Assembly (NCBI RefSeq): GCF_014198245.1
Contig: NZ_JACIHE010000010.1
Coordinates: 203,512-267,511 of the forward strand
Direction of reading: 5' to 3'
From: Bradyrhizobium sp. cir1
GTDB taxonomy: Bacteria; Pseudomonadota; Alphaproteobacteria; Rhizobiales; Xanthobacteraceae
Length of the DNA stretch: 64,000 nt
Of the stretch, positions 8,552-17,123 are shown in pieces. The notes below the pieces were generated by a model. It did no database searches and was not told where the DNA came from. It saw only the letters and a program-made list of their open reading frames with translations. The translations under genes and the position numbers were made by a program. The number at the start of each line of letters is the position of its first letter. Position 1 is the first letter of the stretch.

Positions 8552-8898
8552 ATTTCGCCCAGCTCATCGGCGACTGGCATGCGCTCGCCGTGCTGTTCGT
8601 CGCCGGCGTTGTTCCCAATCAGATATGGCGCATGCTGGGCCTGTGGTTTGGCGGCGGCATCGACGAGGGCTCCGAGCTGCTGGTCTGGGTGAGGGCGGTC
8701 GCCACCGCGATCCTGGCCGGCGTCATCGCCCAGATCGTGGTCGAGCCGCCCGGGGCGCTGGCCAGCGTGCCCGATGTCCTGCGCTATGGAGCGGTCGGCG
8801 CCGGGCTCGTCGTCTTCCTGCTGACGCGCCGCTCGATCTTCGCGGGCGTCGTCACCGGCGAAGTCTTCATGCTGGCCGGCAAGTGGTGGTTGGGCTAA
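8548..8898 (+). CDS. azlD: AzlD-family branched-chain amino acid exporter small subunit
   Basis: A 116-residue protein starting GTG inside the azlC stop codon (VNFAQLIGDWHALAV). It has about four hydrophobic segments, consistent with the AzlD/BrnE small subunit. Its sequence is more divergent than azlC, and the assignment rests strongly on the coupled position. Together the pair should form a proton-driven amino acid exporter in the inner membrane. No Lrp or LysR regulator is beside it. Confidence 0.82.
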   Translation: MNFAQLIGDWHALAVLFVAGVVPNQIWRMLGLWFGGGIDEGSELLVWVRAVATAILAGVIAQIVVEPPGALASVPDVLRYGAVGAGLVVFLLTRRSIFAGVVTGEVFMLAGKWWLG

Positions 8899-8931
8899 AA
8901 CCGCCCCCGACAAGCTCAAGGAACAGGACAT

Positions 8932-9423
8932 ATGGTTCGCGAAAACAAGCTCCGCGAGGGCGAGGTCGCCATCGAGCTGCCATCGACCAAGGATGCCGGC
9001 CTCGTCTTCATCGGCCGCATCCGCACGCCCTGGACCTCGCGGCTGGAGACGCCGCGGCAGGGGCGCCAGGACGGCCCGATCTGCCGGCTCGAGATCTTCG
9101 AGCCGTTCGTGCCGGCCATCAAGGGCGTCGATTTCTACAGCAACCTCGAAGTGCTGTACTGGCTCGACAGGTCGCGCCGCGACATCGTTTTGCAGAGCCC
9201 GAAGAACAACGAGAAGACCCGCGGCACCTTTTCGCTGCGCTCGCCGGTGCGGCCCAATCCGATCGGGACGTCGATCGTGAAGCTGGTCGGCATCGAGGGC
9301 AATGCCATCCTCGTTCGCGGCCTCGATTGCATCGACAACACGCCGCTGATCGACATCAAGCCCGACCGCTGCGAGTTCACGCCGCTGGCCGCGCCGCAGA
9401 AGGGCGATTTCGAAACGGAGTAA
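8932..9423 (+). CDS. tsaA: tRNA t6A37 N6-methyltransferase TrmO-like protein
   Basis: A 163-residue protein of the TrmO/TsaA beta-barrel family, which uses S-adenosylmethionine to methylate N6-threonylcarbamoyladenosine at tRNA position 37. The family signature is plain: FIGRIRTPW near the start, LDRSRRDIVLQSPK, then GTFSLRSPVRPNPIGTSIVK, and DCIDNTPLIDIKPDR. It has only the TsaA domain, without the C-terminal extension of the E. coli protein. It starts 33 bases after azlD on the same strand but is probably functionally unrelated to it. Confidence 0.85.
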   Translation: MVRENKLREGEVAIELPSTKDAGLVFIGRIRTPWTSRLETPRQGRQDGPICRLEIFEPFVPAIKGVDFYSNLEVLYWLDRSRRDIVLQSPKNNEKTRGTFSLRSPVRPNPIGTSIVKLVGIEGNAILVRGLDCIDNTPLIDIKPDRCEFTPLAAPQKGDFETE

Positions 9424-9443
9424 GGGGCGCACTGTCGCCTCTT

Positions 9444-9530
9444 CGTCATTGCGAGCGAAGCGAAGCAATCCAGGCTGTTTCCTCAGAGATAGTCTGGATT
9501 GCTTCGTCGCAAGGGCTCCTCGCAATGACG
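9444..9530. repeat. Dispersed palindromic element, family B
   Basis: About 87 bp with inverted ends CGTCATTGCGAGCGAAGC and (reverse) CTCGCAATGACG, and an inner inverted pair AGCAATCCAG / CTGGATTGCT. Copies occur at 36938 and 50485. It lies between the convergent ends of trmO and the HIT gene and may act as a bidirectional terminator. Confidence 0.8.
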
Positions 9531-9542
9531 GAGTGTGCGGCG

Positions 9543-9971
9543 CTAGCCCGCCTTCAACGCCGCCATCAGCTTCGCCGCGTGCTCTTCCAGTACCTTGACG
9601 TCTTCCTTGCGGCTTGCAGGCGGCAGCATGGCGACACCGTCATGGCGCGGCATGACGTGCATGTGCAAATGGAAAACCACCTGACCGCCGGCGGGCTCGT
9701 TGAACTGCTGCACGGTGATGCCGTCGGCGTTGAACGCCTTCATCGCGGCCGCTGCGATCTTGTGCGCGCCGCGCGCGACATGGGCGTAGTCGTCGGGCTT
9801 GATGTCGAGGATGTTGCGGGCAGGGGCCTTCGGGATCACCAGCGTGTGGCCGGGCACGCGCGGCATAATGTCGAGGAAGGCGAAGACGTGCTCGTCCTCG
9901 TACACCTTGTTGCAGGGCAGCTCGCCGCGCAGAATCTTTGCGAAGATGTTGCTGGTGTCGTAGGCGGTCAT
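9543..9971 (-). CDS. HIT-family nucleotide-binding hydrolase
   Basis: A 142-residue histidine triad protein of the Hint/HinT-like group. The active-site motif HLHMHVMPRH is intact, and the N-terminal half has the family patterns NIFAKILRGELPCNKVYED and AFLDIMPRVPGHTLVIPK. Such enzymes hydrolyse nucleoside phosphoramidates or adenylated substrates in the cytoplasm. The Met of MTAYDTSNIF is preferred; a TTG five codons upstream is less likely. It is the last gene of a minus-strand run RidA, GDPD, GNAT, HIT with gaps of about 5, 55 and 66 bases. Confidence 0.88.
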   Translation of the reverse strand: MTAYDTSNIFAKILRGELPCNKVYEDEHVFAFLDIMPRVPGHTLVIPKAPARNILDIKPDDYAHVARGAHKIAAAAMKAFNADGITVQQFNEPAGGQVVFHLHMHVMPRHDGVAMLPPASRKEDVKVLEEHAAKLMAALKAG

Positions 9972-10037
9972 GGCGGCGGCTCCCAAGGAGTTTGCGCTTA
10001 GAATTTTGCGCTTACTGTCACCAGCGGCGCCAAGGCG

Positions 10038-11309
10038 TCAAGGCGCCTCGTCGATGCCTTTCCGGAACGGGCCGAGCTCGGCGAGCTCCCGTCCGGCGTC
10101 GGCGACATAGGCGCGCTCGCGCTTGAGGTAATCATCGATGGCGCGGCGCAGGCCGGGATCGGCGATGAAGTGGGCCGAATGGGTCGTGCGCGGCAGGTAG
10201 CCGCGCGCGATCTTGTGCTCGCCTTGCGCACCGGCCTCGACATGGGTGAGGCCATGCTTGATCGCAAAATCGATCGCCTGATAATAGCAGACCTCGAAAT
10301 GCAGGAAGGGATGATGCTCGACCGCGCCCCAGTTGCGGCCGAACAGCGTGTCCGAGCCGATGAAGTTGATCGCTCCCGCAATCCAGCGGCCGTTGCGGCG
10401 GGCCATCACCAGCAGCACGTCCTGGCTCATGGTCTCGCCGATCAGCGAGAAGAACTCGCGCGTGAGATACGGCCGGCCCCATTTGCGGGAGCCGGTCTCC
10501 ATGTAGAATCCGAAGAAGGCGTCCCAGGCATCCTCGGTGATGTCTTTGCCCGTGAGCCAGTGGATCGTGATCCCGGCCGCCAGCGCGTCGCGCCGCTCGC
10601 GCTTGATCGACTTGCGGTGGCGCGAGTTCAGCGTTGCCAGGAAGTCGTCGAAGCTCGCAAAACCCTGGTTGTGCCAGTGGAACTGCTGGTCGGTGCGCTG
10701 GAGGAAGCCGTGCTCGGCGAGCAGCTTCCATTCGTCCTCGCGCGCGAAGGTGACGTGCACAGACGAAGCCTTGCTGACGCCGCACAGCGCCACCAGCCCG
10801 CTCGCCAGCGCCTCCCTGATCTGCTCGCGGTCGACGCCGTCGCGGACCAGCAGCCGCGGTCCCGTCGCGGGGGTGAAGGGGACCGAGACCTGAAGCTTCG
10901 GGTAGTAGCGCCCGCCCGCGCGCTCATAGGCATCCGCCCAGCCGCGATCGAAAACGTATTCGCCCTGAGAGTGCGATTTCAGATAGCAGGGCACGACGCC
11001 GGCAACGCGGCCGTCGAGCCTGGCGACGAGGTGTCGCGGCCCCCAGCCGGTGCGGATCGTGGCCGAACCCGATTTCTCGACCGCGGAGAGAAAGGCGTGC
11101 GAGACGAACGGGTTATAAGCAGGTCTTGAGAGGCCGAGGGAATCGCCTGGAAGGACGGATGAGGTTCCCGCGCCATGCCCGTTGCAAGGCTTCTCGTTAA
11201 GAGCCTTGTCGTTAAGAGCGTTGCCAGGATTGGCGCAGGCGTCCCAATCCGCGGGCGAGACTTCGCCAATGGACGGTACGGCCTCGAGCGTAATGTCGGA
11301 TGATGCCAT
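10038..11309 (-). CDS. FemAB/GNAT-type acyltransferase family protein (COG3146-like)
   Basis: A 423-residue protein of the large GNAT-like family once called DUF482, thought to be related to FemAB peptidyltransferases. Recognisable are NPFVSHAFLSAVEKSGSA, RHRKSIKRERRDALAAGI, FFGFYMETGSRKWGRPYLTREFF split by family spacing, and the C-terminal EAGAQGEHKIARGYLP. The biochemical role is not established; acyl or aminoacyl transfer is inferred from the fold. Residues about 30-66 form an apparent insert between DWDACANPGN and YNPFVSHAF that contains a repeated ALNDK/ALNEK block. The start is the Met of MASSDITLEA; the longer open frame upstream runs into GDPD. Confidence 0.82.
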   Translation of the reverse strand: MASSDITLEAVPSIGEVSPADWDACANPGNALNDKALNEKPCNGHGAGTSSVLPGDSLGLSRPAYNPFVSHAFLSAVEKSGSATIRTGWGPRHLVARLDGRVAGVVPCYLKSHSQGEYVFDRGWADAYERAGGRYYPKLQVSVPFTPATGPRLLVRDGVDREQIREALASGLVALCGVSKASSVHVTFAREDEWKLLAEHGFLQRTDQQFHWHNQGFASFDDFLATLNSRHRKSIKRERRDALAAGITIHWLTGKDITEDAWDAFFGFYMETGSRKWGRPYLTREFFSLIGETMSQDVLLVMARRNGRWIAGAINFIGSDTLFGRNWGAVEHHPFLHFEVCYYQAIDFAIKHGLTHVEAGAQGEHKIARGYLPRTTHSAHFIADPGLRRAIDDYLKRERAYVADAGRELAELGPFRKGIDEAP

Positions 11310-11364
11310 TGCGCCCAAGATCGTGCATTGCAGCAGCGACTTCAAGGGGGCGGGAACATCGCGC

Positions 11365-12111
11365 TTACGGCACGAACCCCTCAAAAATCATCTGGTCCGC
11401 GTACTGCCCGACCCGCGTCCGTTGCTCCGGCGTGCGGACGGTCCAGCCGAGCAGGGCGCAGCCGAAGACGTTGCGGGCGATCCAGGGGGCGGGGGCCGGG
11501 AGGTGGTCGACCTTGAAGGCGACGAAATGCGGCTGGGTCTGCAAGCCGTGGCGCAGGTACAGCATGCTGTCGCGCTGCTCCTGCGTCAGGTAAGCCCAAT
11601 ACTCGTCCTCATAGGTCCGCTGCGCAACGATGCCGCGCGGGCGGGAGGGCAACAGCTCGCGCAGCGCCAGCACCTGGTCGGGATCGAAGGACATGCCAAC
11701 GGCGGGGCCGTCATAAGACCCAAGCACCTCGGCCATCCGCTTCACCAGCTTGCGGTCGCCGCCGAAATGGCTCTTCACCTCGATCACCAGGGGCACGCGG
11801 CCGGCGACCATGGCGCAGAGGTCGGAGAGCGACATCATCCGCTCGGCGGTGTCCTTGAACTTGACCGCCTTCAGCTCGGCCGCGGTCTTCCTGATCACTT
11901 CGCCGGTGGCCACGGTGAGGCGGCCGAGCGCATGGTCGTGATGCACCATGGCCTCGCCGTCGGACGAGAGCTGGATGTCCACCTCGATCGAGAAATTGCC
12001 CGCGATCGCGGCCTGGACCGCGCCCGGCATGTTCTCGACGATGCCGCGCGAAATGTCGTGCAGGCCGCGATGGGCGACCGGCCGGGCTGTCAGCCAATCC
12101 GGAGCGCGCAT
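11365..12111 (-). CDS. Glycerophosphodiester phosphodiesterase family protein
   Basis: A 248-residue UgpQ-like enzyme that hydrolyses glycerophosphodiesters to glycerol-3-phosphate and an alcohol. The GDPD catalytic features are present: AHRGLHD with the catalytic His, ENMPGAVQAAI, EVDIQLSSDGEAMVHHDH with metal-binding Glu/Asp and the second His, and VIEVKSHFGGD with the third acidic position. The TIM-barrel C-terminus ends GWTVRTPEQRTRV. No signal peptide is seen, so it is cytoplasmic. The start lies five bases after the RidA gene end, indicating an operon. Confidence 0.9.
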   Translation of the reverse strand: MRAPDWLTARPVAHRGLHDISRGIVENMPGAVQAAIAGNFSIEVDIQLSSDGEAMVHHDHALGRLTVATGEVIRKTAAELKAVKFKDTAERMMSLSDLCAMVAGRVPLVIEVKSHFGGDRKLVKRMAEVLGSYDGPAVGMSFDPDQVLALRELLPSRPRGIVAQRTYEDEYWAYLTQEQRDSMLYLRHGLQTQPHFVAFKVDHLPAPAPWIARNVFGCALLGWTVRTPEQRTRVGQYADQMIFEGFVP

Positions 12112-12116
12112 GCGCG

Positions 12117-12584
12117 TCAGGCGACCTCGAACACGCCTTCGACCTCGACCGCCGCGTCCGCGGGCAGCGAGGCGACACCGACGGTGGTGCGGGCGTGGCG
12201 GCCCTTGTCACCGAAGGCGGCGACCATCAGGTCGGAGGCGCCGTTGAGCACCTTCGGTCCGTCCAGGAAATCCGGCGCCGAGTTGATGAAGCCGCCGAGC
12301 CGCACCACGCGTACGACCTTGTCGAGGTCGCCGAGCGCGGCCTTGACCTGGGCCAGCAGGTTGACCGCGCAGCCGCGCGCGGCCGCCGCGCCGTCCTCGA
12401 TCGAGACGCCGGCGCCCAGCTTGCCCTTGGCGATCAGCTTGCCGGCGGGGTCGAAGCAGACCTGGCCGGAGACGAACAGCAAATTGCCGGTCCGCACGAA
12501 CGGGACGTAATTGGCGACGGGGGTGGGGGCCTCATGCAGCTTGATGCCCTGTTCCGCCAGTTTCTGTTCGACCGTGCCCGCCAT
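12117..12584 (-). CDS. RidA/YjgF/YER057c family protein
   Basis: A 155-residue member of the RidA family (long-chain variant) with a homotrimeric chorismate-mutase-like fold. RidA proper deaminates reactive enamine/imine intermediates from PLP enzymes. The pattern FVRTGNLLFVSGQVCFDPAGK and the C-terminal LPADAAVEVEGVFEVA fit. The catalytic Arg of true RidA (usually CVR near residue 105) is not visible at the equivalent place, where VVRLGGFINS occurs instead, so enzyme activity is uncertain. It is the first gene of the RidA-GDPD-GNAT-HIT run. Confidence 0.85.
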   Translation of the reverse strand: MAGTVEQKLAEQGIKLHEAPTPVANYVPFVRTGNLLFVSGQVCFDPAGKLIAKGKLGAGVSIEDGAAAARGCAVNLLAQVKAALGDLDKVVRVVRLGGFINSAPDFLDGPKVLNGASDLMVAAFGDKGRHARTTVGVASLPADAAVEVEGVFEVA

Positions 12585-12815
12585 GTCCGCCCTCGTTGTC
12601 CAAAAATCATTCGCCCCGGCGCCTCCGCAGGCGGCCGGGCGCCCTGTTTCGCCCATCGAGCCGCCACATGCAAGCAACCGGAACGGACTGCATTTTGTTG
12701 AGGCAGGCCAGCAGGTTTAACGCGGGGGCCGCAACTTTACGTGAAACGGCCTCAGTTGCGACGCAATGGAACGGTCATTAAAATGTCGAATCTGCGCTTT
12801 CCTCAGGGAACAGAC

Positions 12816-13661
12816 ATGGTGCACCTTTTCCGGACTTCGCTCGGTGTGATGGCGCTCGCGGCGGCCGCTTTCGGTCCCGGAGGCGGGGCGCTCGCCGCCA
12901 ACGGTCCGTTCCTGGCGCACCAGGCGCTCTATGATCTGAGCCTCGTCAAATCGCGCTCCAATTCGGTCAACAGCGCGCGGGGCCGCATCCTCTATAATTT
13001 CACCGGCAGCTCCTGCGAGGGCTACACCTCCGAATTCCGCCAGGTCTCCGAGCTCGACAGCGGCGAGGGCAAGGTCACGCTCAGCGACCTCCGCTCCAAC
13101 TCCTGGGAGGACGCGACCGGCAAGAGCTATCGTTTCAAGATCGAGACCCGGATGAACGAGGCCGACGCCGGCCGGGTCGATGGTTCAGCCGAGCGCGACG
13201 GCGACCACATCAACGTCAAGCTCAAGCTGCCGGCGCCGAAGAGCTTCACGCTCGACGGCAAGATCGTGTTCCCGACCGAGCAGATCCAGCGCATCATCGC
13301 CGCCGCCAAGGACGGCAAGTCGCTGCTCGAGCTTTCCGTCTATGACGGCTCCGACGACGGCCAGAAGGTCTACAACACGCTGACCGTGATCGGCCAGCCG
13401 ATCGCCGCCGATCGCGCCATCTCGTCCGATCCGTCGACCTCCGACGAGCACATGAAGTTGCTGAAGCGCTGGCCGGTCACCGTCAGCTATTTCGATCGCG
13501 AGGCCCAGCAGAAGGAAGGCGAGCAGACCCCGGTCTACGCGATGGCGTTCGAGCTCTACGAGAACGGCGTCTCGCGCCAGCTCGTGCTCGACTACAACGA
13601 TTTCGTCATCTCCGGCGCGATGGGCAAGTTCGACGTCAAGGACAGCAAGCCCTGTAATTGA
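12816..13661 (+). CDS. eipB: Cell envelope integrity protein EipB (DUF1849)
   Basis: A 281-residue periplasmic protein with a signal sequence (MVHLFRTSLGVMALAAAAF, ending GALA-ANG). EipB of Brucella is a beta-spiral protein that supports envelope integrity and contains one conserved disulfide. The two Cys candidates are visible here: one in GSSCEGYTSEF and one at the extreme C-terminus, DSKPCN. Other family patterns are HQALYDLSL and RGRILYNFTG. An upstream Met (MSNLRFPQG) would add 11 residues. It is a single-gene unit followed by a large palindrome. Confidence 0.9.
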   Translation: MVHLFRTSLGVMALAAAAFGPGGGALAANGPFLAHQALYDLSLVKSRSNSVNSARGRILYNFTGSSCEGYTSEFRQVSELDSGEGKVTLSDLRSNSWEDATGKSYRFKIETRMNEADAGRVDGSAERDGDHINVKLKLPAPKSFTLDGKIVFPTEQIQRIIAAAKDGKSLLELSVYDGSDDGQKVYNTLTVIGQPIAADRAISSDPSTSDEHMKLLKRWPVTVSYFDREAQQKEGEQTPVYAMAFELYENGVSRQLVLDYNDFVISGAMGKFDVKDSKPCN

Positions 13662-13693
13662 GGCTGTCGGCCACAGCGCACTCAACACCATCA

Positions 13694-13828
13694 CCGTCAC
13701 CCTGAGGTGGCCGCTTCTTCAGCGGCCCTCGAAGGGCGACGGCCCGGCCGTATCAGCGGGGCCGTGCATCCTTCGAGGCTTCCCATACGCCGCTTCGCGT
13801 CGCATGGCTCGCACCTCAGGATGACGGT
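13694..13828. repeat. Dispersed palindromic element, family C
   Basis: About 135 bp with inverted ends CACCGTCACCCTGAGGTG and CACCTCAGGATGACGGTG and inner inverted segments CCCTCGAAGG / CCTTCGAGG. A related copy is at 36789. It fills most of the gap between eipB and the second RidA gene. Confidence 0.78.
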
Positions 13829-13905
13829 GCACAAGTGTTGCATCTAGCTCTCGTCATACTCTCCAGCTACGCTCTCTCCCAACCACAAACTCCGGGAGCC
13901 AGCCC

Positions 13906-14307
13906 ATGCCCAAGCTCGACCATCTCCGTCCCAGCGGCCTGCATCACAATCCCGCTTATTCCCACGTCGTCACGGCCACCGGCGCGCGCACCATCTACAT
14001 TTCCGGCCAGGTCTCGACTGACGAGGAAGGGCGGATCGTCGGCGAAGGGGATATCGCCGCGCAGACGACGCAGGTGATGCAGAATCTCGGGCTGGCGCTG
14101 AAAGCGGCCGGTGCGAGCTATGCGAACATCGTCAAGATCACGACCTTCGTCGTGAACTACAAGCCGGAGCTGCGCCCAATCATCGGCAAGGCCCGCTCGG
14201 CCTTCTTCGAAGGCATGGAGCCGCCGGCTTCGACCCTCGTCGGCGTCTCCGCGCTCGCCGCGCCGGAATGGCTGATCGAGATCGAGGCGGTGGCGGTTGC
14301 GGATTGA
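13906..14307 (+). CDS. RidA family protein (second copy)
   Basis: A 133-residue RidA-type protein, shorter than the copy at 12117 and distinct in sequence. The fold markers are HVVTATGARTIYISGQVSTDEEG, split here by usual loops, QTTQVMQNLGLALKAAGAS, and PASTLVGVSALAAPEWLIEIEAV. The catalytic Arg usual in archetypal RidA is not evident near PPASTLVGVSAL. Likely a cytoplasmic trimer; the substrate is unknown. The NUDIX gene follows within 12 bases, so the two may be co-transcribed. Confidence 0.87.
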   Translation: MPKLDHLRPSGLHHNPAYSHVVTATGARTIYISGQVSTDEEGRIVGEGDIAAQTTQVMQNLGLALKAAGASYANIVKITTFVVNYKPELRPIIGKARSAFFEGMEPPASTLVGVSALAAPEWLIEIEAVAVAD

Positions 14308-14319
14308 GGTGTGGACGGA

Positions 14320-14718
14320 ATGACGTCGCAAAATGCCATTCGAATAGCGGCCGCGTTGATGAGCAGGGGCGATGGGCGCGTCCTGCTGGTCAGGAAGAAG
14401 GCCACCGAAAGCTTCATGCAGCCCGGCGGAAAGATCGAGGCCGGCGAGCATCCGCAAGTTGCGCTCAGGCGGGAATTGTCCGAGGAGCTCGGGATCAACG
14501 TCGATCCGAACGAGATGACCTATCTTGGGCGATACACCGCGCCAGCGGCGAATGAGCCGGGCCGGCTGGTCGATGCGGAAATCTTTCGTGTCGTTATCGC
14601 TCATTCGGTAAGTCCGGGAGCCGAGATCGAGGAGATCCTTTGGCTCGATCCGTCCTCGCCCGGAGCAGTCAAACTCGCGCCATTGACGCGCGACAAGTTG
14701 CTTCCGCTGTGTTCGTGA
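14320..14718 (+). CDS. NUDIX hydrolase
   Basis: A 132-residue enzyme with a perfect Nudix box GGKIEAGEHPQVALRREL then SEELGI (GX5EX7REUXEEXGU). Such enzymes cleave nucleoside diphosphates linked to another group, using Mg ions held by the box. The protein is about MutT size. The start is the ATG at 14320 (MTSQNAIRIA); a GTG nine bases upstream is possible. It follows the RidA gene closely on the same strand. Confidence 0.87.
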   Translation: MTSQNAIRIAAALMSRGDGRVLLVRKKATESFMQPGGKIEAGEHPQVALRRELSEELGINVDPNEMTYLGRYTAPAANEPGRLVDAEIFRVVIAHSVSPGAEIEEILWLDPSSPGAVKLAPLTRDKLLPLCS

Positions 14719-14743
14719 ATCCCGTAGCCCAGATCTATCCGGG

Positions 14744-15151
14744 CTACGAGTGCTTCGCCCCGGACGTCTCCTGTAGAACAGCCATCGCTTCATCGGCCCT
14801 GTCGGCAGGCACGAAGAGATGGTCGTGGTGGAAGGCCGAAACGGCATTCACGCTGATGCCTGTTTCGGCCAGGCGCGCCGTGATCGCTGCGAGGAAACCT
14901 ACCGCATCGAGCGCGGAATGAACGGCCAAGGTGATCAGGCGCGAGGGGAATGCGTAGCGTAGTCCGGTACGTTCAGCCTCCTCATGCAATACCACCAGCG
15001 TCGTCCCTTCGCGTTCGCGGAACGTCAGAATCGGGCTGATAGTGGCTGGAATGCTCGCGCCCGGCGCAAGCGAGCAAAACACGAAGATGCCGTCCAGCAT
15101 CTCCGGCTTCATGTTCCTCAGCAGCGCGTCGAGATCGCGTTCGCCTGTCAC
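14744..15151 (-). CDS. ACT-domain protein (COG3602/DUF2241-like)
   Basis: A 135-residue protein starting GTG (VTGERDLDALLRNMKP). The first half (GIFVFCSLAPGASIPATISP, FREREGTTLVVLHEEA) and the second ACT-like half (AVGFLAAITARLAETGISVNAVSAF, HHDHLFVP) match the two-ACT-fold family. ACT domains bind amino acids or other small ligands and regulate metabolism; no catalytic domain is attached here. Upstream in-frame codons lack similarity to the family. It converges on the NUDIX gene. Confidence 0.82.
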   Translation of the reverse strand: MTGERDLDALLRNMKPEMLDGIFVFCSLAPGASIPATISPILTFREREGTTLVVLHEEAERTGLRYAFPSRLITLAVHSALDAVGFLAAITARLAETGISVNAVSAFHHDHLFVPADRADEAMAVLQETSGAKHS

Positions 15152-15305
15152 GGTGCCTGCCCAGCGGCTGTTGAAGCCACAACCAACATACCTTTGTATA
15201 TCTCCTCTAACCCTTCTCATACGCCGATCTTACGCTGGTACAATTGAGCGACGGCGGGAGATTCTTACAATTTGAGTCCACTCGGGTCACTGCGAGGAAG
15301 CTCAA

Positions 15306-15461
15306 ATGAACGTCGTCATTCGAAAGCTCAACGGCTTGTGGCACCTCATCGTCGGGTCTTGTCAGATCCGAACTCCGTTCCTGGAAACACAGGATCGGCA
15401 GTTGGTCGTCCAGTATGCCAGGCGCGCCTATCCGGGTGCACGGATCTTCGAACGCGACTGA
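15306..15461 (+). CDS. Small hypothetical protein, 51 residues
   Basis: A short ORF starting MNVVIRKLNGLWHL and ending ARIFERD, preceded by GAGGAAG five bases before the ATG. It is basic and has no membrane segment or signal peptide. I recognise no family. It ends 16 bases before the convergent dinB gene. Support is the ribosome binding site and normal-looking composition only. Confidence 0.4.
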   Translation: MNVVIRKLNGLWHLIVGSCQIRTPFLETQDRQLVVQYARRAYPGARIFERD

Positions 15462-15477
15462 GTTGAGCAGGACCCGA

Positions 15478-16785
15478 TCACTCCTGCGCCTTCTCCGGCC
15501 CGTCATAGGCAATGCCGCGGATCACCGCGGCGCTGCCGAACTTCTTGCGCAGGCTGTCCACGGCACGTTCGGCATGGGCGGCGCGGCGGTCGAGCATGTC
15601 GGTGTCGTCGCTCGCCGATCCCTCGCGTAGCGCGCTGACGCCGGCGCCCATCAGGCGAAAGGCGGTGCCGTCGATCTCCTTCGCCAGCATCTCACGGCAG
15701 ATCGAGAAGATCTTCGCGGCGAGCTGCGTCGGCGCGGCGATCGATTGCGAGCGGGTGCGCTGGCGGAAATCGGCGGTCTTCAGCTTCAGCGTCACGGTCG
15801 AGCCGGCGAGTTCGCTGCTCTTCAGCCGCGACGACGTCTTCTCGCACAGCCGCCACAGGATCTTTTCCAGCGTCGCGAAATCGCGGATGTCGGTCTCGAA
15901 GGTGGTCTCGCTGGAAATGGTCTTGGCGCCGCGATCGGCCTCGACGCGGCGGTCGTCGATGCCGCGGGCGAGCCGCCACAGCCTGCGGCCGTCGCTCGGA
16001 AACTGCCGCATCATCTCGATCTCGTCGGCCTTTTGCAGGTCGGCGATGATACGGAAGCCACGCTGCACGAGGCGCTCCTGGGTCGCGGGGCCAACGCCGA
16101 AGATGAAGCCGACCGGCTTTTCCGCCAGCATCGACCGCGCTTCCTCCTGATCGAGTGTCGCAAAGCCGCGCGGCTTGTCGAGGTCGGAGGCGATCTTGGC
16201 CAAAAACTTGTTGCAGGACAGGCCGACCGAGACGGTGATGCCGATGTCGCGCTCGACGTTGCGGGCAAAGCGCGCCAGCACCTTGGCGGGGATCATGCCG
16301 TGCACGCGTTCGGTGCCGGAGAGATCGAGGAAGGCCTCGTCGATCGAGAGCGGCTCGACCAGCGGCGTCAGTGCCTGCATGGCCTGGCGGACCTCACGGC
16401 CGACGCGGACGTATTTCGCCATGTCGGGGCGGATCACGGTCGCATGCGGGCAGGCTTCGAGCGCCCTGAACATCGGCATCGCCGAGCGCACGCCATAGGT
16501 GCGCGCGATGTAGCAGGCGGCCGACACCACGCCGCGCTTGCCGCCGCCGATGATGACGGGCTTGTCGGCGATATCAGGATTGTCGCGCTTCTCGACCGTC
16601 GCATAGAAGGCGTCGCAGTCGATATGGGCGATGGTCAGGCTCGCCAGCGCCCGGTGGCGGACAAGGCGGGGGGAACCGCAGGCCGGGCAGCGGCGGAGGC
16701 TCATGTCCAGATCGGCCAGACAATCCCGGCAGAAGCAGCGGGGCCCGGCCGGGACGGGGGCGGTCACGGCACGTCGCGCTCCCAA
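15478..16785 (-). CDS. dinB: DNA polymerase IV (Y-family) with N-terminal zinc-ribbon-like segment
   Basis: A 435-residue translesion polymerase. Palm and finger motifs are intact: HIDCDAFYATVEKRDNP (metal Asp), CYIARTYGVRSAMPMF, and SIDEAFLDLSG with the catalytic Asp/Glu; the little-finger domain follows. Ahead of the polymerase domain is a CxxC...CxxC pair (FCRDCLAD, RRCPACGSP) that could bind zinc, a feature of many alphaproteobacterial DinB proteins. The typical C-terminal beta-clamp motif is not obvious. The GTG seven codons into the ORF (16767) overlaps the DUF3572 stop as GTGA and is a good alternative start. No LexA site was identified. Confidence 0.92.
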   Translation of the reverse strand: MGARRAVTAPVPAGPRCFCRDCLADLDMSLRRCPACGSPRLVRHRALASLTIAHIDCDAFYATVEKRDNPDIADKPVIIGGGKRGVVSAACYIARTYGVRSAMPMFRALEACPHATVIRPDMAKYVRVGREVRQAMQALTPLVEPLSIDEAFLDLSGTERVHGMIPAKVLARFARNVERDIGITVSVGLSCNKFLAKIASDLDKPRGFATLDQEEARSMLAEKPVGFIFGVGPATQERLVQRGFRIIADLQKADEIEMMRQFPSDGRRLWRLARGIDDRRVEADRGAKTISSETTFETDIRDFATLEKILWRLCEKTSSRLKSSELAGSTVTLKLKTADFRQRTRSQSIAAPTQLAAKIFSICREMLAKEIDGTAFRLMGAGVSALREGSASDDTDMLDRRAAHAERAVDSLRKKFGSAAVIRGIAYDGPEKAQE

Positions 16786-17123
16786 TTGGGGTCGCCGAGC
16801 GCATCGCCCAGCACCTGCCGCGCTGCGGCAACGTTGGTCGGATGCAGCTCAGAGGCCTTCGCAAAGGCCTTCACGGTCGCGTCATCGCGCAGCACGAAAT
16901 CGAGCACGTTAAGGAGGAAATTCGGGTCCGCGGCGGCGTTCCGCAGGGTCTCCGGGCCGACACCTGTCTCGGCCAGAAACAGGCCCAGCCGCTCGGGCTC
17001 GCCCGCGACGAAGGACAGGGCCTGAATCGCAACGATTTCAGCGACTTCGCGAGGGTTGTGAACAGGCTTTTTCACGGGGCCGGTTTGCCTTTCCGTTAAC
17101 TTTCGGTGTCTACTTTGCATCAT
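16764..17123 (-). CDS. DUF3572 family protein
   Basis: A 119-residue cytoplasmic protein with the DUF3572 pattern EVAEIVAIQALSFVAGEPER, LGLFLAETGVGPETLR and LLNVLDFVLRDD. The function is unknown. The family is largely alphaproteobacterial, and I recall it beside divK, as here where it is divergent from divK. The start is taken as the first of two adjacent ATGs preceded by GGAG at eight bases; a GTG at 17075 is also possible. Its stop overlaps the dinB start, so the two are probably co-expressed. Confidence 0.85.
   Translation of the reverse strand: MMQSRHRKLTERQTGPVKKPVHNPREVAEIVAIQALSFVAGEPERLGLFLAETGVGPETLRNAAADPNFLLNVLDFVLRDDATVKAFAKASELHPTNVAAARQVLGDALGDPNWERDVP

Noticed and set aside
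11200..11225. Two TTAA motifs considered as a CtrA site
   Set aside because: Spacing between them is more than seven bases, and they lie inside a coding sequence as part of a local duplication.
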